Source of the DNA: CAWEBF01 sp963807235
GTDB taxonomy: Bacteria > Acidobacteriota > Vicinamibacteria > Vicinamibacterales > UBA2999
Length of the DNA stretch: 64,000 bases
Reading direction: 5' to 3'
Assembly: GCA_963807235.1 (NCBI GenBank)
Contig: CAWEBF010000008.1
Coordinates: 1-64,000 of the forward strand
Made by a program: the position numbers and the translations under genes. Positions 11,077 through 21,385 of this stretch are shown here, one piece after another; position 1 is the stretch's first letter, and each line of letters opens with the position of its first letter. The notes beneath the pieces are model-generated. The model had not been told where the DNA came from. It did not search any database and worked only from the letters and a program-made list of their open reading frames with translations.

Positions 11077-11230
11077 CGGTAGTCCTTGAAGTCGGGCAGC
11101 GGGGCGTCGATATCACGGCTCATGCGGATGCGCCCCCGGTCGCGCCCGAACGTCGGGCGCTCCGACGCCTGCTCGATCGGGCGCAGTTCCGCCCCGATTC
11201 GACCATGCTTCAACGTCCTCAATACCGGTA
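11073..11230 (-). pseudogene. Remnant of a Phd/YefM-type antitoxin
   Basis: Only the C-terminal part is recognisable: GRDRGRIRMSRDIDAPLPDFKDYR, the toxin-binding tail typical of Phd/YefM antitoxins paired with VapC, ending in a TGA that overlaps the toxin start. The DNA-binding N-terminus cannot be read in any single frame upstream (to about 11340). With the toxin also broken this is a dead toxin-antitoxin locus. Confidence 0.55.
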
Positions 11231-11349
11231 AATGCCCGACAACCCGGTGGCGACGTTGAGCAGTCTCCGAGCTTCGGCAGGATCGTGGCGCTCGCTGCCC
11301 GGTACGGCCCCGCGCATCAGGCAGCTGGCGGTGAAGTATATTTTTTGAG

Positions 11350-12053
11350 TGACGGCTGGGTTTCGATCCGCGCGCGCTGGTCGGCGGCGCGCTGCTGCTG
11401 ACGCTGGGCTCGGGGGCGCGGGCGCAGTGGCCCGCGGTGCCCGACAAGGGCGTGCCCCGGCGTGCCGACGGGCGAGTGGACCTCGACGCGCCGAGCGCCG
11501 CGCCATCCCGACGGGACGAAGCCGGGCGAGATTCCGTTTCAGCCGTGGGCCGAGGCGCTCTACAAGCAGCGCCGCGAGAACAACAGCCGTCGATCATCCG
11601 GGCGCGCGCTGTCTGCCGTCCGGCATTCCGGAGAAGAACACGGTGCCGGTGAGATCCTCAGGTACCGAGGATGGTCGTGTTCCTCTACGAGCGCGCACCA
11701 TCTTCCGGCGATCTTCACGGACGGGCGGCCGATGCCGCCGGCCGATGCGCAGCCGACCTGGCAGGGTACTGGCCGCTGGGACGGCGACGCGTTCGTGGTC
11801 ACGACCGCCGGCTTCAACGACAAGACGTGGCTGGGTCTCGGCGGGCACCCGGCTACCGAGGCGCTGCGCGTCACCGAGCGGTTCGAGCGCAAGAGCGTCG
11901 GCCGATGGACCTGCTGGTGCAATCGACGATCCGAAGGCCTACACGCGGCCGTGGACGGTGGACATGCGGTTCCGGCTCCTGCCGGACGGCGAGCTGATCG
12001 AGCACATCTGCGAGGAAAACAACCGTGATCTTCCGCACATGGTCGGCAAGTGA
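11350..12053 (+). pseudogene. Decayed member of the secreted QWP/LPDGKPN protein family
   Basis: Segments from all three frames reproduce, in order, the landmarks of the intact proteins at 20588 and 23080: signal peptide end ALLLTLGSGARAQWP, EIPFQPWAEALYKQRRENN, GARCLPSGIP, IFTDGRPMPP, GTGRWDGDAFVVTTAGFNDKTWL, TEALRVTERFER, DDPKAYTRPWTVDMRFRLLPDGELIEHICEEN. At least four indels in 700 bases are needed to join them, and the LSGVW segment of the relatives is missing. It ends at TGA 12051-12053. Function of the family is unknown. It is either a pseudogene or the worst-sequenced gene of the window. Confidence 0.6.
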
Positions 12054-12062
12054 AGGCGCCAG

Positions 12063-12251
12063 ATGGAAGTGCGATGCGAGAAGTTCCGAAGCTCGACCAG
12101 GTCCTGGGACGAGCTGATCGAGGAAGCCCGGACCTTCGCGACGTCGAAGGGGCGCGACCGGCTGATCAATATTTCCGTGGCGGCCGCCGGGGGCTCCGAC
12201 ATCTTCGGCTTTGGCTCGCAGGGCACGATTTTCGTCTGGTATTGGGAATAG
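12063..12251 (+). CDS. Small hypothetical protein
   Basis: 62 codons from ATG 12063 to TAG 12251. It encodes SWDELIEEARTFATSKGRDRLINISVAAAGGSDIFGFGSQGTIFVWYWE, which looks like a small alpha/beta protein with a hydrophobic, aromatic C-terminus. No signal peptide or membrane segment. It begins ten bases after the previous remnant. The first residues (MEVRCEKFRSS) look less natural than the rest, so the true start may be upstream across a frameshift. I do not recognise a function. Confidence 0.45.
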   Translation: MEVRCEKFRSSTRSWDELIEEARTFATSKGRDRLINISVAAAGGSDIFGFGSQGTIFVWYWE

Positions 12252-12302
12252 CCGCCGCGTAATGTATCCCCCCGGCGTTCGGGCGCCTCTGGAGGGAGAG
12301 CC

Positions 12303-12805
12303 ATGCGACCCACCCACGCCTTTGCCTCTGACGACCTGCGTCGCGATGCTCTGCGCGGCGCTTTCCCTCCACGCGGCACAGTCGGCTTCCACGGCCAAGG
12401 ACGATCCGATCATCGGCACCTGGCAGCTCAACGTCGCCAAGTCGAACTACTAGCCGGGGCCAGGGCCCGTCAGTGAAACACGCACCTACAAACGTGGGCC
12501 GAACGGCGTGGAGGGCGCGATCGAGCGCCGGTTCGCCAACGGCCGGTCCCAGCGCATCGAGTACGTGGCCGAATACGACCGCGTATATCCCGTGAGCGGC
12601 ACCGAGGCATACGATCACATCCTGCTGAAGCGCATCGACGAGCGCACGGCGCAAGCCGTGCTGTCGCACGCGGGCCGCGTCTACGGCGTCGCCCGGCGCG
12701 TCATCGCCCCGTCGGGTGCCAGCATGACGATCACGTTGAATCGCGAGAGCAGCACGGGGCCGAACGGTGTTGAATACGGCGGTGTACGAGAGGGTGATCC
12801 CGTAG
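12303..12805 (+). pseudogene. Secreted lipocalin-like protein with in-frame stop and frameshift
   Basis: After a signal peptide (CVAMLCAALSLHAAQS) the sequence DPIIGTWQLNVAKSNY is followed by TAG at 12451, then continues in the same frame with PGPGPVSETRTYKRGPNGVEGAIERRFANG and YDHILLKRIDERT to about 12775. In related acidobacterial proteins this reads ...AKSKYSPGP..., so the stop probably replaced a serine codon (TCG to TAG). Near 12775 the frame shifts; the expected end AVYERVIP and its TAG at 12803-12805 lie in another frame. The original product was a small periplasmic beta-barrel-like protein of about 165 residues, function unknown. Confidence 0.6.
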
Positions 12806-12872
12806 GCTTCCGGCTTCCGGCTCCCGGCTACCGGCTTCCAAACGACCAACGACTAACGACTAACGACTAACG
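12805..12872. repeat. Double heptamer array (GGCTTCC x5, ACGACTA x4)
   Basis: Five consecutive 7-base units GGCTTCC, GGCTTCC, GGCTCCC, GGCTACC, GGCTTCC at 12805-12839, one base, then ACGACCA, ACGACTA, ACGACTA, ACGACTA at 12842-12869. The second array abuts the GTG start of the FAD oxidoreductase at 12872, leaving no room for a ribosome site other than the repeat. Confidence 0.9.
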
Positions 12873-14034
12873 TGAGGATTGTCGTCGTTGGCGCCGGCGC
12901 TTTCGGCGGCTGGACCGCGCTGGCGCTCCGCCGCCGCGGCGCGCACGTCACGCTGATCGACGCCTGGGGCACCGGGCACCCGCGCGCCAGCTCCGGCGGC
13001 GCAAGCCGCGTCATCCGCGCCGCCTACGGATCGCGTCCGATTTACACGAAGATGACGCTGCGCGCGCTGGAACTGTGGCGGGCGCACGATCCCCGGCGCC
13101 GCCTGTTGCGCGAAACCGGCGTGCTGTGGCTGTTCGGCGACGACGACGCGCTTCGGCCACACGTCGGCGCGGGTGCTTCACGATCACGGCGCGCGCCTGG
13201 ACGTGCTGCCGCTGGCGGAGGCGGTGCGCCGGTTTCCCCAGGTCGCCTTCGACGGCGTCGCACGCTCTTCTGGGAGCCGGACGCCGGCTATCTGCTGGCC
13301 CGGCGCGCCTGCGAGGACGTGGTCGATCGGCTGACGGAAGAAGGCGGTGAGTACCGACAGGCCGCAGTGCCCGCGCCGCTTGCCGTGAACGGCGGCGCGC
13401 TTCGGCGGCTCGCACTCGAGGACGGCACGTCGCTCGAGGCCGATGCGTTCGTCTTCGCCTGCGGGCCGTGGCTGCCGTGGCTGTTCCCGGACGTGGTGGG
13501 GACAGCCATCACGACGTCGCGGCAGGAGGTGCACTACTTCGGCACGGCGCCGGGCGACGCGCGCTTCACCGTGCGCGAGTTACCGGTGTGGATGGACTTT
13601 GCGGCCGGGTCCCGCGCCGGGCAGATCTACGGCATTCCCGCGGACGGCGCCTCCGGCTTCAAGGTGGCGGACGACACACCAGGGCCACCGATCGATCCCA
13701 CCGGCGACCAACGCATCGTCAGCCCGGAGAGCGTCGCGAAGGCGCGTGCGTTCCTGTCGCGGCGGTTCCCGGGCCTGGCCGGTGCGCCGCTGATTGCCTC
13801 GGAAGTGTGCCAGTACCAGAACACGCCCGACGCCCACCTGGTCGTCGATCGCCATCCGCGCGCGCCGAACGTCTGGATCGTGGGCGGCGGGTCCGGCCAC
13901 GGCTTCAAGATGGGTCCGGCCATCGGCGAGATGATGGCTCGCCTGCTGCTGGACGAAGAGACCCCGATCCACAGTTCAGCCTGTCCCGCTTTGCCGCGCC
14001 TCCGGCCTCGGGCTGGACGGGGCGTTGGTCCTGA
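12872..14034 (+). CDS. FAD-dependent amine/amino-acid oxidase, sarcosine-oxidase-like (DAO family; frameshifted)
   Basis: GTG 12872 begins MRIVVVGAGAFGGWTALAL, the Rossmann GxGxxG motif for FAD binding, followed by ASSGGASRVIRAAYG, typical of monomeric sarcosine oxidase and N-methyltryptophan oxidase. The C-terminal FAD motif is VWIVGGGSGHGFKMGPAIGEMM. Between about 13160 and 13265 the true sequence (LHDHGARLDVLPLAEAVRRFPQVAFDGVA) is in another frame, and a third shift near 13970 gives the real end QFSLSRFAAPPASGWTGRWS at 14034. Length (about 387 residues) fits the family. It has no signal peptide, so the enzyme is cytoplasmic. It oxidises secondary or primary amines with oxygen; the exact substrate cannot be told. 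Confidence 0.75.
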
Positions 14035-14146
14035 GCGGCCGTTAGCCGATCGGGCCCGGAGCCGTGAGCCGGAAGCCTTCAGCAATGATTCCGAGAACCT
14101 ATGCGCTGGCCGACGCTCGATGGCGGTCTGGAACGATTTCGCTGTG

Positions 14147-14189
14147 CGAAATTCATTTCGTTGACATAGCGATCCAACGGCGGTATATC
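14147..14189 (+). promoter_or_regulatory. Sigma-70-like promoter with adjoining palindrome
   Basis: TTGACA at 14161-14166, 17-base spacer, TATATC at 14184-14189: a near-consensus housekeeping promoter 43 bases before the receptor start at 14232. Directly upstream, touching the -35 box, is the palindrome CGAAATTCATTTCG (14147-14160), a candidate operator. Similar CGAAA/TTTCG palindromes lie by other genes (17323, 23970, 34309). Confidence 0.6.
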
Positions 14190-14231
14190 TCCTCAGCTGT
14201 CAGAGCACATGCGAAAGGTGAGGACACCTGT

Positions 14232-17200
14232 ATGGAGAAGTGCGCCATGACCAACCCGCGGCGTCTCGTTCTGCTCTTGACGCTTGCCGCGTTGCTCGTG
14301 CCCCTCGTGAGCAACGCCCAGGTGCTCGGCACTATCGCCGGGTCCGTAAGAGATGCGTCCGGCGCCGTGCTGCCCGGCGTGACGGTCGAGGCGGCCAGCC
14401 CCGCGCTGATCGAGAAGGTGCGCTCGGTGACGACCGACGGATCCGGCCAGTACACGATCGTCAACCTGCCGCCCGGGCACCTACACTGTCAGCTTCACGC
14501 TGCCAGGCTTCAGCACCGTCAAGCGCGAGAGCGCTGCAGGTGTCGGTCAACTTCACGTCCAACGTCGACGCCGAGATGCGCGTCGGCGCCGTGGAGGAGA
14601 CGATCACCGTCACGGGCGAGAGCCCGATCGTCGACCTGCAGTCCGCCGCGACCACGCGGACAGTGACCGACACGGCATTCAAGGAGCTGCCGTCGGGCGG
14701 CTCGTGGATCCAGATGGCGGCGCTCATGCCCGCGGTGCGGGCCAGCAACGTAGACGTCGGCGGCGTGCTGGGCGACCAGACGGGTGCCCAGGTCTCGGCG
14801 AACGGCAGCCGCCCGGCCGACGGCGTCTCGATGATCGACGGCCTGCGGATCGGCAACATGTACATCAGCTCCAACCTGACGAACATGAGCCTGTCGCCGC
14901 TCCTCTTCGACCAGGTGGACGTCCAGTTGTCCGGGCAGCAGGCCGAGACGGGCACCAACGGCGTGATCATGAACGCCATTCCGAAGTCCGGCGGCAACCG
15001 GTTCAGCGGATCGGCGCTCGTCAACGGCTCGGGGCCGAGCCTTCAGGGCGACAACATGACGGAGCGGCTGAACGCGCGCGGCCTGGCCGGCGCCTCCAGC
15101 ACGCTCAAGAAGCTCTACGACATCAATGGCGCCGTGGGCGGGCCCATCAAGCAGGACAAGGTGTGGTTCTACGCCACCTCGCGCTACTTCACGAACGAGT
15201 CCTACCTTGCCGGCCGCTTCTTTCCGACGGACGTCACGGCCGTTCAGCGCCAGAACGACCCGTCGCAACAGGCCTACGCCGGCACCTACACCTACGACAA
15301 CAACGGGCGCATCACCTGGGGCATCAACGACAAGCAGAAGATCTCGGGGTGGTATGCCTATCAGTACAAGGTCGATCCCTGGTGGCTGTTGCAGGTCTTC
15401 AACCAGTCGCCTGAAGCGTCGCGCATCACCACCTGGAACACCCAGCTCTCCACGACGAAGTGGACGTACACGGCCACCAACCGGCTGCTGTTCGAAGCGG
15501 GCATTGCGGCCGGGGCCAGCCCCGACACCATCCTGCTGAATCCGGATACCGTGGCTACCTGTCCGTCGCAGGGCGCGCTGGCGGAGCGCTGCATCGCCAT
15601 CGTGAACCAGACGGCCGGCTACACCTACCGCGCGCCGACCGGTTTCGACTTCGACGATCGGCTGCCCAGCCAGTCCTTCAACGTGGCCAGCAGCTACGTG
15701 ACCGGCTCGCACAGCGTGAAGGTCGGGTTCGAGGCGCAGCGGGTCACTTCTGGCGCGGCGACAACAACGACTCGACCGGCGGCATCTGGTATACCGTGAA
15801 CGAGCTGCCGGTGGAGCTGGTGCCGGCGTTCGTCAACCTCAACGCGCCGGCCACCGGGTGGCAGGACAACCTGGACTACAACCTCGGCTTCTTCGCCCAG
15901 GACCGCTGGACCATCGATCGTCTGACGCTGAGCGGCGGCGTTCGAGTGGACTTCCTGAACACGTCCACCGAGCCTTTCACGCTGGGTCCGCACCGGTGGC
16001 TGCCGAACCGGAACGTGACCTTCGCGGCGGTCGAGAACGTGCCGAACTGGAAGGACGTCAACCCGCGCGTGTCGGTGGCCTACGACCTGTTCGGCAACGG
16101 CAAGACCGCGCTCAAGGCCAGCGCCAGCCGCGGCGTGGAGCAGGAGTCGATCGGCATCGCACGGCTGAACAACCCCGCGAATACGGTCGCCACCACGCAC
16201 CCAGCGGACGTGGGCCGACGCAACAACAACTTCGTTCCCGATTGCGTGCTCACCAACCCGCTTGCCAACGGCGAGTGCGGGCCCAACCTGAATCCGAACT
16301 TCGGCAGCGCGGTTCCGGCCACGCGTCTACAGCCGCGACATCATGGAGGGCTGGGGCGTGCGGCCGTGGAACTGGGAGTTCTCCACCAGCATCCAGCAGC
16401 AGATCTTGCCGCGCGTCTCGGCGACGTTCGGCTACTTCCGGCGCATCAACGGCAACTTCTGGGTCACCGACAACGAGGCGCTCAGCCGGACGGACTTCAC
16501 GCCGTATTCGGCGACGATCCCCGCCGATCCGCGGCTGCCCGACGGAGGCGGCGGAACCTTGACGGGTCTCTTCGATCCGAGCATCAACCCCGCCGCCCGC
16601 AACGTCGTGAAGAACGCGGACGACGTTCGGCAAGCAGCAGCAGCAGTCCAACGGCTTCGATCTGACGATCGATGCGCGGCTCCAGAGCGGGCTCTACCTG
16701 CAGGGCGGTGTCAACATGGGCACGACGATGACCGACAACTGCGACGTCGTCGACGATGTGCCCGAGGCGCTCGCCACGGGCGGTCCCAATACCCTGCAGT
16801 CCATCAACTTCTGCCACGTCGAGACGCCCTTCCTGGCACAGTACAAGGCACTGGCCTCGTACACGCTGCCGTGGTACGGCATCCGGCTCAGCGGGACGCT
16901 GCAGAGCCTGCCCTTCGCGACTCAGAACGGACTTGCCGCGAACAACGTTTACAACAACGCCAACCGGCTGACGTCCACGACGCTCGGCCGGCCGTTCACG
17001 CTGGCGCAGCAGACCGTCAACCTGGTCGAGCCGGGCACGTTCTACGGCGACCGGCTGAACCAGATCGATATCCGGCTCACGAAGATCGTCAACGTCGGCC
17101 GGGGACGCGTGGACCTGAACGTGGACTTCTACAACGCGTTCAACTCCGATGCCGTCATCTTGGAAAACCTTGCGTACGGGCCGGCTTGGCGCCGGCCATT

Positions 17201-17252
17201 GACCGTGATCCAGCCGCGGTTCGTGAAGTTCGCGGCCCGCTGGGATTTCTGA
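14232..17252 (+). CDS. TonB-dependent receptor with CarboxypepD_reg domain (several frameshifts)
   Basis: ATG 14232 (alternative in-frame ATG 14247) starts a signal peptide (LVLLLTLAALLVPLVSNAQ), then the regulatory-like domain (SVRDASGAVLPGVTVEAASPALIEKVRS), the plug (TGESPIVDLQS, ADGVSMIDGLRIGNMYISS) and barrel, with the C-terminal strand KFAARWDF. The frame changes near 14478, 14532, 15750, 16325 and 16625, but the joined product is continuous and about 1,000 residues. Outer-membrane import of an unknown ligand is expected. A strong promoter with a palindrome lies upstream. It is separated from the next receptor gene by a short region containing another promoter, so the two are regulated separately. 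Confidence 0.75.
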
Positions 17253-17295
17253 CCGGCACGAGTTTCGGGTCACATTGCGCCCCCGGCAGCCCTGC

Positions 17296-17335
17296 TTGAC
17301 AGGCGCCGGGGGGGCTGTAAAACGAAAAAGTTTCG
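17296..17335 (+). promoter_or_regulatory. Promoter with palindrome for receptor gene
   Basis: TTGACA at 17296-17301 within TGCTTGACAGG, an 11-mer also present at the promoter at 34268. A weak -10 (TAAAAC, 17318-17323) follows at 16 bases. The palindrome CGAAAAAGTTTCG (17323-17335) follows directly, where a repressor would block initiation. The -35 box sits in the loop of a GC hairpin (17280-17287 with 17305-17312), which may end transcription from the upstream receptor gene. Confidence 0.45.
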
Positions 17336-17410
17336 ATTTGGTTTCGCCCGGCTCCGGAATGACGCCCTCTCGAAAAGGGGCCGGACGCGCGGCGAATTTT
17401 CGGAGGATCA

Positions 17411-20400
17411 ATGCGTGTAGGAATTCGAGTGTGTTTGATCGTGTCGTGTCTCGTCGTCGCCAGCTCGCCAGCGTGGGCGCAGGCGACGCTTGCAGGTCTG
17501 GTCAGGGACGCGTCGGGTGCGGTGCTGCCGGGCGTTACGGTTGAAGCCGCGAGTCCGGCGCTGATCGAAAAGGTGCGTAACGCAGTCACCGACGGCGCGG
17601 GCCGCTACCGCATCGAGAGTCTGCAGCCCGGTGCCTACACGGTGACCTTCACCCTGCCCGGCTTCGCCACGGTGAAGCGCGAGGGCCTAATTGTCAGCGG
17701 CACGGGCGTGGTGACCGCGGACGCCGAGCTGCGCGTCGGCGGGGTGCAGGAGACGATCACCGTCACCGGTGAAACGCCGCTCGTGGACGTCCAGAGCACC
17801 AAGCGGGAGATCTCGCTCGACAACGAGACAATCCGGTCCATGCCAGGTCCTCGAAGCTACAGCTATCTGGTCGGCGCGGTTCCCGGAGTGTTGACCAACG
17901 GCGGCAACGTGCAAACTGGTCCGACGTTCCTGATTTTTCCGGTGAACGGCGGCCGCGGCGTCGAATCGCGGCTGACGGTGGACGGGCTGAACATCAGCAA
18001 CCCCCCCGGCGGCAACCAGCCACCCAACTTCACCGCCGACATGGGCAACGCGCAGGAAGTGACGATGACGAGTTCGGGTGGACTGGGCGAGGCGGAGACC
18101 GCCGGCCTGACGATGAACATCGTTCCGAAGCAGGGCGCCAACTCCATGTCGGGCCTGTTCTACGTCTCCGGCTACTCGGAGGCGATGCTGGCAGACAACT
18201 TCACCCCTGAGTTGCGCGCGCGCGGCGCAACGCAGCCCACGCCAGTTACCCGTGTCTACGATGTCAACGGCGCGGTGGGCGGCCCTATTGTCACAGACAA
18301 ACTCTGGTATTACATGAGCGCCCGCATTCAGGGTTCGAGGCAGAACATCCTGAACGTCTTCTACAACCAGAACGCCGGCAACGCGACCGCGTGGACCTAC
18401 GTACCAGACTTCAGCCGCCCCGCGTTTTACGATCGGACCTGGGAAAACTACACCCCTCGCATCACCTGGCAAATCACGCCGCGCAACAAGATCACGGCCT
18501 CGTGGGACGAGCAGCCGGTGTGCCGCAGCTGCACGGGCACGGCATCCTTCAGCGGATCGCCGGCCGCCGCGACCTCGCCTGAGGCAGACGGCCACGGTGA
18601 GTTCAGCCCGCAGCGCGTGCAGACGGCTCGATGGACGGCGCCGATGACGAACCGTTTGCTGCTCGAGGCAGGCTTCGGCACCACCTTCTACCAGTGGGCG
18701 GGCCGCGAACTGGATCCGAACCCGACGCGGAATCTGGTGCGAGTCGTGAATATCGGGCAGCTCATGGCCCCAGGCGTCACCACCACCGCGACGTTCCGGT
18801 CGCAGAACTGGTACAACAACCTGACGAGAGGCTCGAGCTGGTTCGGCACGGCGTCCTACGTCACCGGTTCGCACAGCCTGAAGTTCGGCTACCAGGGCAA
18901 CCACTGGCAAGACGACCGGGAGATAAACGTCAATGACCAGAGTCTGCGGCTACACCTTCCTCAACGGCGCGCCGCTGACGCTGACGCAGTACGCCAACGG
19001 CTACAACGTCAACGCGCGGGCGATGCAGATGTCGTTCTTCGTCCAGGACAGCTGGACCGTTGGACGCGCAACGGTACAGGGCGCGCTCCGCTTCGATCAT
19101 CCCTGGAGCTGGTTCCCTGAGCAGGTCCAGCCCGCGTCACGCTTCTTCCCCGGCGCCAGCTTCGCCAAGGCCGATGGCGTCACCGGCTACAACGACATCA
19201 CGCCACGCCTGGGCCTGGCCTACGACCTGTTCGGCAACGGCAAGACGGCGGTCAAGGTCAACGTCGGCAAGTACCTGCAGGGCGCCAGCGTCAGCAACCT
19301 CGCATACGGCGCGAACCCGTCGTTGCGGATTCCTGGCGGGGGCGGCGGCATCTTCGCGCCCTCGGTCAACCGAGGGTGGACCGACGCGAATGGGAACTTC
19401 AACCCCGACTGCAACCTGAATAACCCGCTGCAGAACGGCGAGTGTGCCCAGATCAGCGATCTCCGATTCGGCAGCAACCAGCTCATCGGCGCCCAATTCG
19501 ATCCGGGCTTGCTGAGCGGGTGGGGCGTCCGTCCCGCCGACTGGACGTACGGTGTCTCGATCCAGCATGAAATTCTCCCGCGTGCTTCGGTGGAGGTGGC
19601 CTACATCCGCCGGACGTTCACGCAGTTCTTCACGGGCGGCACGGTGCAGGACAACCTGCTGGTTGCGCCGAGCGACCTCGCCACCTACACGATCAGGCAG
19701 CCCAGCGACCCGCGCCTGCCCGACGGCGGCGGCGCCACCGTCGGCCCGCTCTACAACATCAATCCGAACGTCTTCGGGCAGTCGAGTCTACTAATCAAGT
19801 CCACCAAGGACGTCGGCGACGACACGCGCGTGTTCAACGGCGTGAACCTCACCGTCAACGTGCGCGGGACCGGCGGCTTCAACTTCTCCGGCGGCACCAG
19901 CACGAGCAAGGTGGTCAACGACTGGTGCGACATCCGCGCGGCGGTGCCGGAGAACGCCGGCGCCGGCCCGAACGGCTACCTGATCAACCCGTACTGCCAC
20001 ACCGAGTCGCCGTGGCAGACGACGTTCCGGTCCCTCGTTTCGTATCAGATCCCGCGCATCGACACCCAGGTCAGCGCGGGGTACCGAGACACGATGAACG
20101 TCGGTACCGACCAGATCGTCTCGCTGGCGGCCAACTACACCCTGACGCCGGCGGACCAGGCGGCGGTGGCGGCGCAGATCGGCCGTCCGATGACGATTCC
20201 GGCCCCGCAGACGGTCAACCTGGTGTCGCCGGGTGAGCTGTACGGAGACCGCGTTCGCGCGCTCGACCTCACCGCCAAGAAGATCTTCCGTTTCGGCGGC
20301 CAGCGGTTGACCGTTGGCGCGGACTTTTACAACGTGCTGAACAACAACGTGACGCTCGGGTTCACTGGAACGTTCGTGCCCGGAGTGGCCGGCTGGCAGT

Positions 20401-20459
20401 CGCCGACTTCGTACATGAACCCGCGGGTGGTCCGTCTGAACGCCGAATACGCGTTCTAG
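17411..20459 (+). CDS. TonB-dependent receptor with CarboxypepD_reg domain (one frameshift)
   Basis: ATG 17411 has GGAGG six bases upstream. Signal peptide CLIVSCLVVASSPAWAQ; regulatory domain LAGLVRDASGAVLPGV to TLPGFATVKREG; plug with TGETPLVDVQS and LTVDGLNISNPPGG; barrel ending RLNAEYAF. A single shift near 18945 separates 17411-18945 from about 18933-20459. About 1,015 residues. The N-terminal 80 residues are almost identical to those of the receptors at 14232 and 34416, while plugs and barrels differ, suggesting shared evolution of the regulatory module. A strong terminator follows at 20487. Confidence 0.8.
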
Positions 20460-20486
20460 GGCAGGGCACGCGCCCTTCGAACACAG

Positions 20487-20532
20487 ACGCCCGGGGTTTG
20501 GTGACGCCGAATCCCGGGCGTTTTCTCTTTTG
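20487..20532 (+). terminator. Rho-independent terminator
   Basis: Stem ACGCCCGGG (20487-20495) with CCCGGGCGT (20513-20521) around a 17-base loop, followed by TTTCTCTTTT. It lies 28 bases after the receptor stop and, being T-rich on the plus strand, ends the receptor transcript before the minus-strand genes. Confidence 0.8.
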
Positions 20533-20560
20533 CGGTGCGGGAGGAAGGGAAGAACTGAGG

Positions 20561-20583
20561 CCTGGAGCCCGGAGCCTCAAGCC
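20561..20583. repeat. Heptamer array (CCTGGAG type)
   Basis: CCTGGAG, CCCGGAG, CCTCAAG and CC(C) in register, three units of 7 bases, between the terminator and the 3' end of the minus-strand gene at 20588. CCTGGAG is the complement of the CAGGCTC family seen at 37673 and 39345. Confidence 0.6.
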
Positions 20584-20587
20584 CGCG

Positions 20588-21361
20588 CTAATTCCGTCGA
20601 CGGTCATTCTCCAGACACACGTACTCGAGCAGTTCGGTGTCCGGCGTCATTTCCAGGACCAGGGGAACCGTCCACGGTTTCTCGTACCACTCCGCGTCGT
20701 CTATCGTGATCTGAAGGTCGATATGACCGAAATCACGGCGGCGGTAGCGCTCGGTGAGGCGCAGGCCTTCGCCGTGGGGATGGCCGAGTCCATCGAGCCA
20801 CGCCTTCCCGTTGAACCCGATTGACTCGACGACGAAGACGTCGCGATCCCAGCGGCCGATCGAGTATCCCATCCACGCCGGATTGGGATCCTTCGGCAGT
20901 GCGCGGCCGTCGGTGAAGATCTGTCGGAAGGCGCCGCTGGTTTCGTACAGGATCGCCGTCAGCCCGGGGTTCTGAATGATCTTGAAGGGAAGCGGGAACG
21001 TGATGACCATGGGCAGCCCCGCAGGCAAGCAGCGAGAGAACGGGATGTCTTTGCCGAAGGCCGTCACGCGCTCCTGAATCAGCGCTCGCGTCGCGGGTTT
21101 CAGGGGGACCTGCCCCTCGGGAAGATCGGCTGCGAGGTAGGTCGCGTAGCGCGGAGGGCCTCCGGGGCCGAGCGTGGCCATGGGCACCATCCAGGTGCCA
21201 CTCAAATCCCGTCCCTTCGGGGCGGGCGCATTCAGATTCGGTTTGCCGTTGGGCAGTCGTGGGATCCCTTTCGCAGGCAGGTTCAGCCATTGGGCGGAGA
21301 CCATGGAAGAACCCAGAAACACCAGGAAGACGATCCCCAGGCGGCTCGCTGATCGTGGCAT
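20588..21361 (-). CDS. Secreted protein of the QWP/LPNGKPN family
   Basis: Intact, 257 residues. Signal peptide LGIVFLVFLGSSMVSAQ, then the family opening QWLNLPAKGIPRLPNGKPNLNAPAP and DLSGTWMV. Other landmarks are FSRCLPAGLPMV, YETSGAFRQIFTDGR, GYSIGRWDRDVFVVESIGFNGKAWLD, LTERYRRRDFGHIDLQITIDD and LLEYVCLEN. Two relatives lie at 23080 (intact) and 11350 (decayed). I know of no function for this family, which is common in Acidobacteriota; the beta-rich pattern and export suggest a periplasmic binding or structural role. It is the last gene of a four-gene minus-strand run. Confidence 0.8.
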   Translation of the reverse strand: MPRSASRLGIVFLVFLGSSMVSAQWLNLPAKGIPRLPNGKPNLNAPAPKGRDLSGTWMVPMATLGPGGPPRYATYLAADLPEGQVPLKPATRALIQERVTAFGKDIPFSRCLPAGLPMVITFPLPFKIIQNPGLTAILYETSGAFRQIFTDGRALPKDPNPAWMGYSIGRWDRDVFVVESIGFNGKAWLDGLGHPHGEGLRLTERYRRRDFGHIDLQITIDDAEWYEKPWTVPLVLEMTPDTELLEYVCLENDRRRN

Positions 21362-21385
21362 GCGGGAGATTGTAGGCGGAGACCG

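Noticed and set aside
10764..11230. Functional toxin-antitoxin system
   Set aside because: Both genes are broken and the toxin lacks an internal block of about 30 residues.
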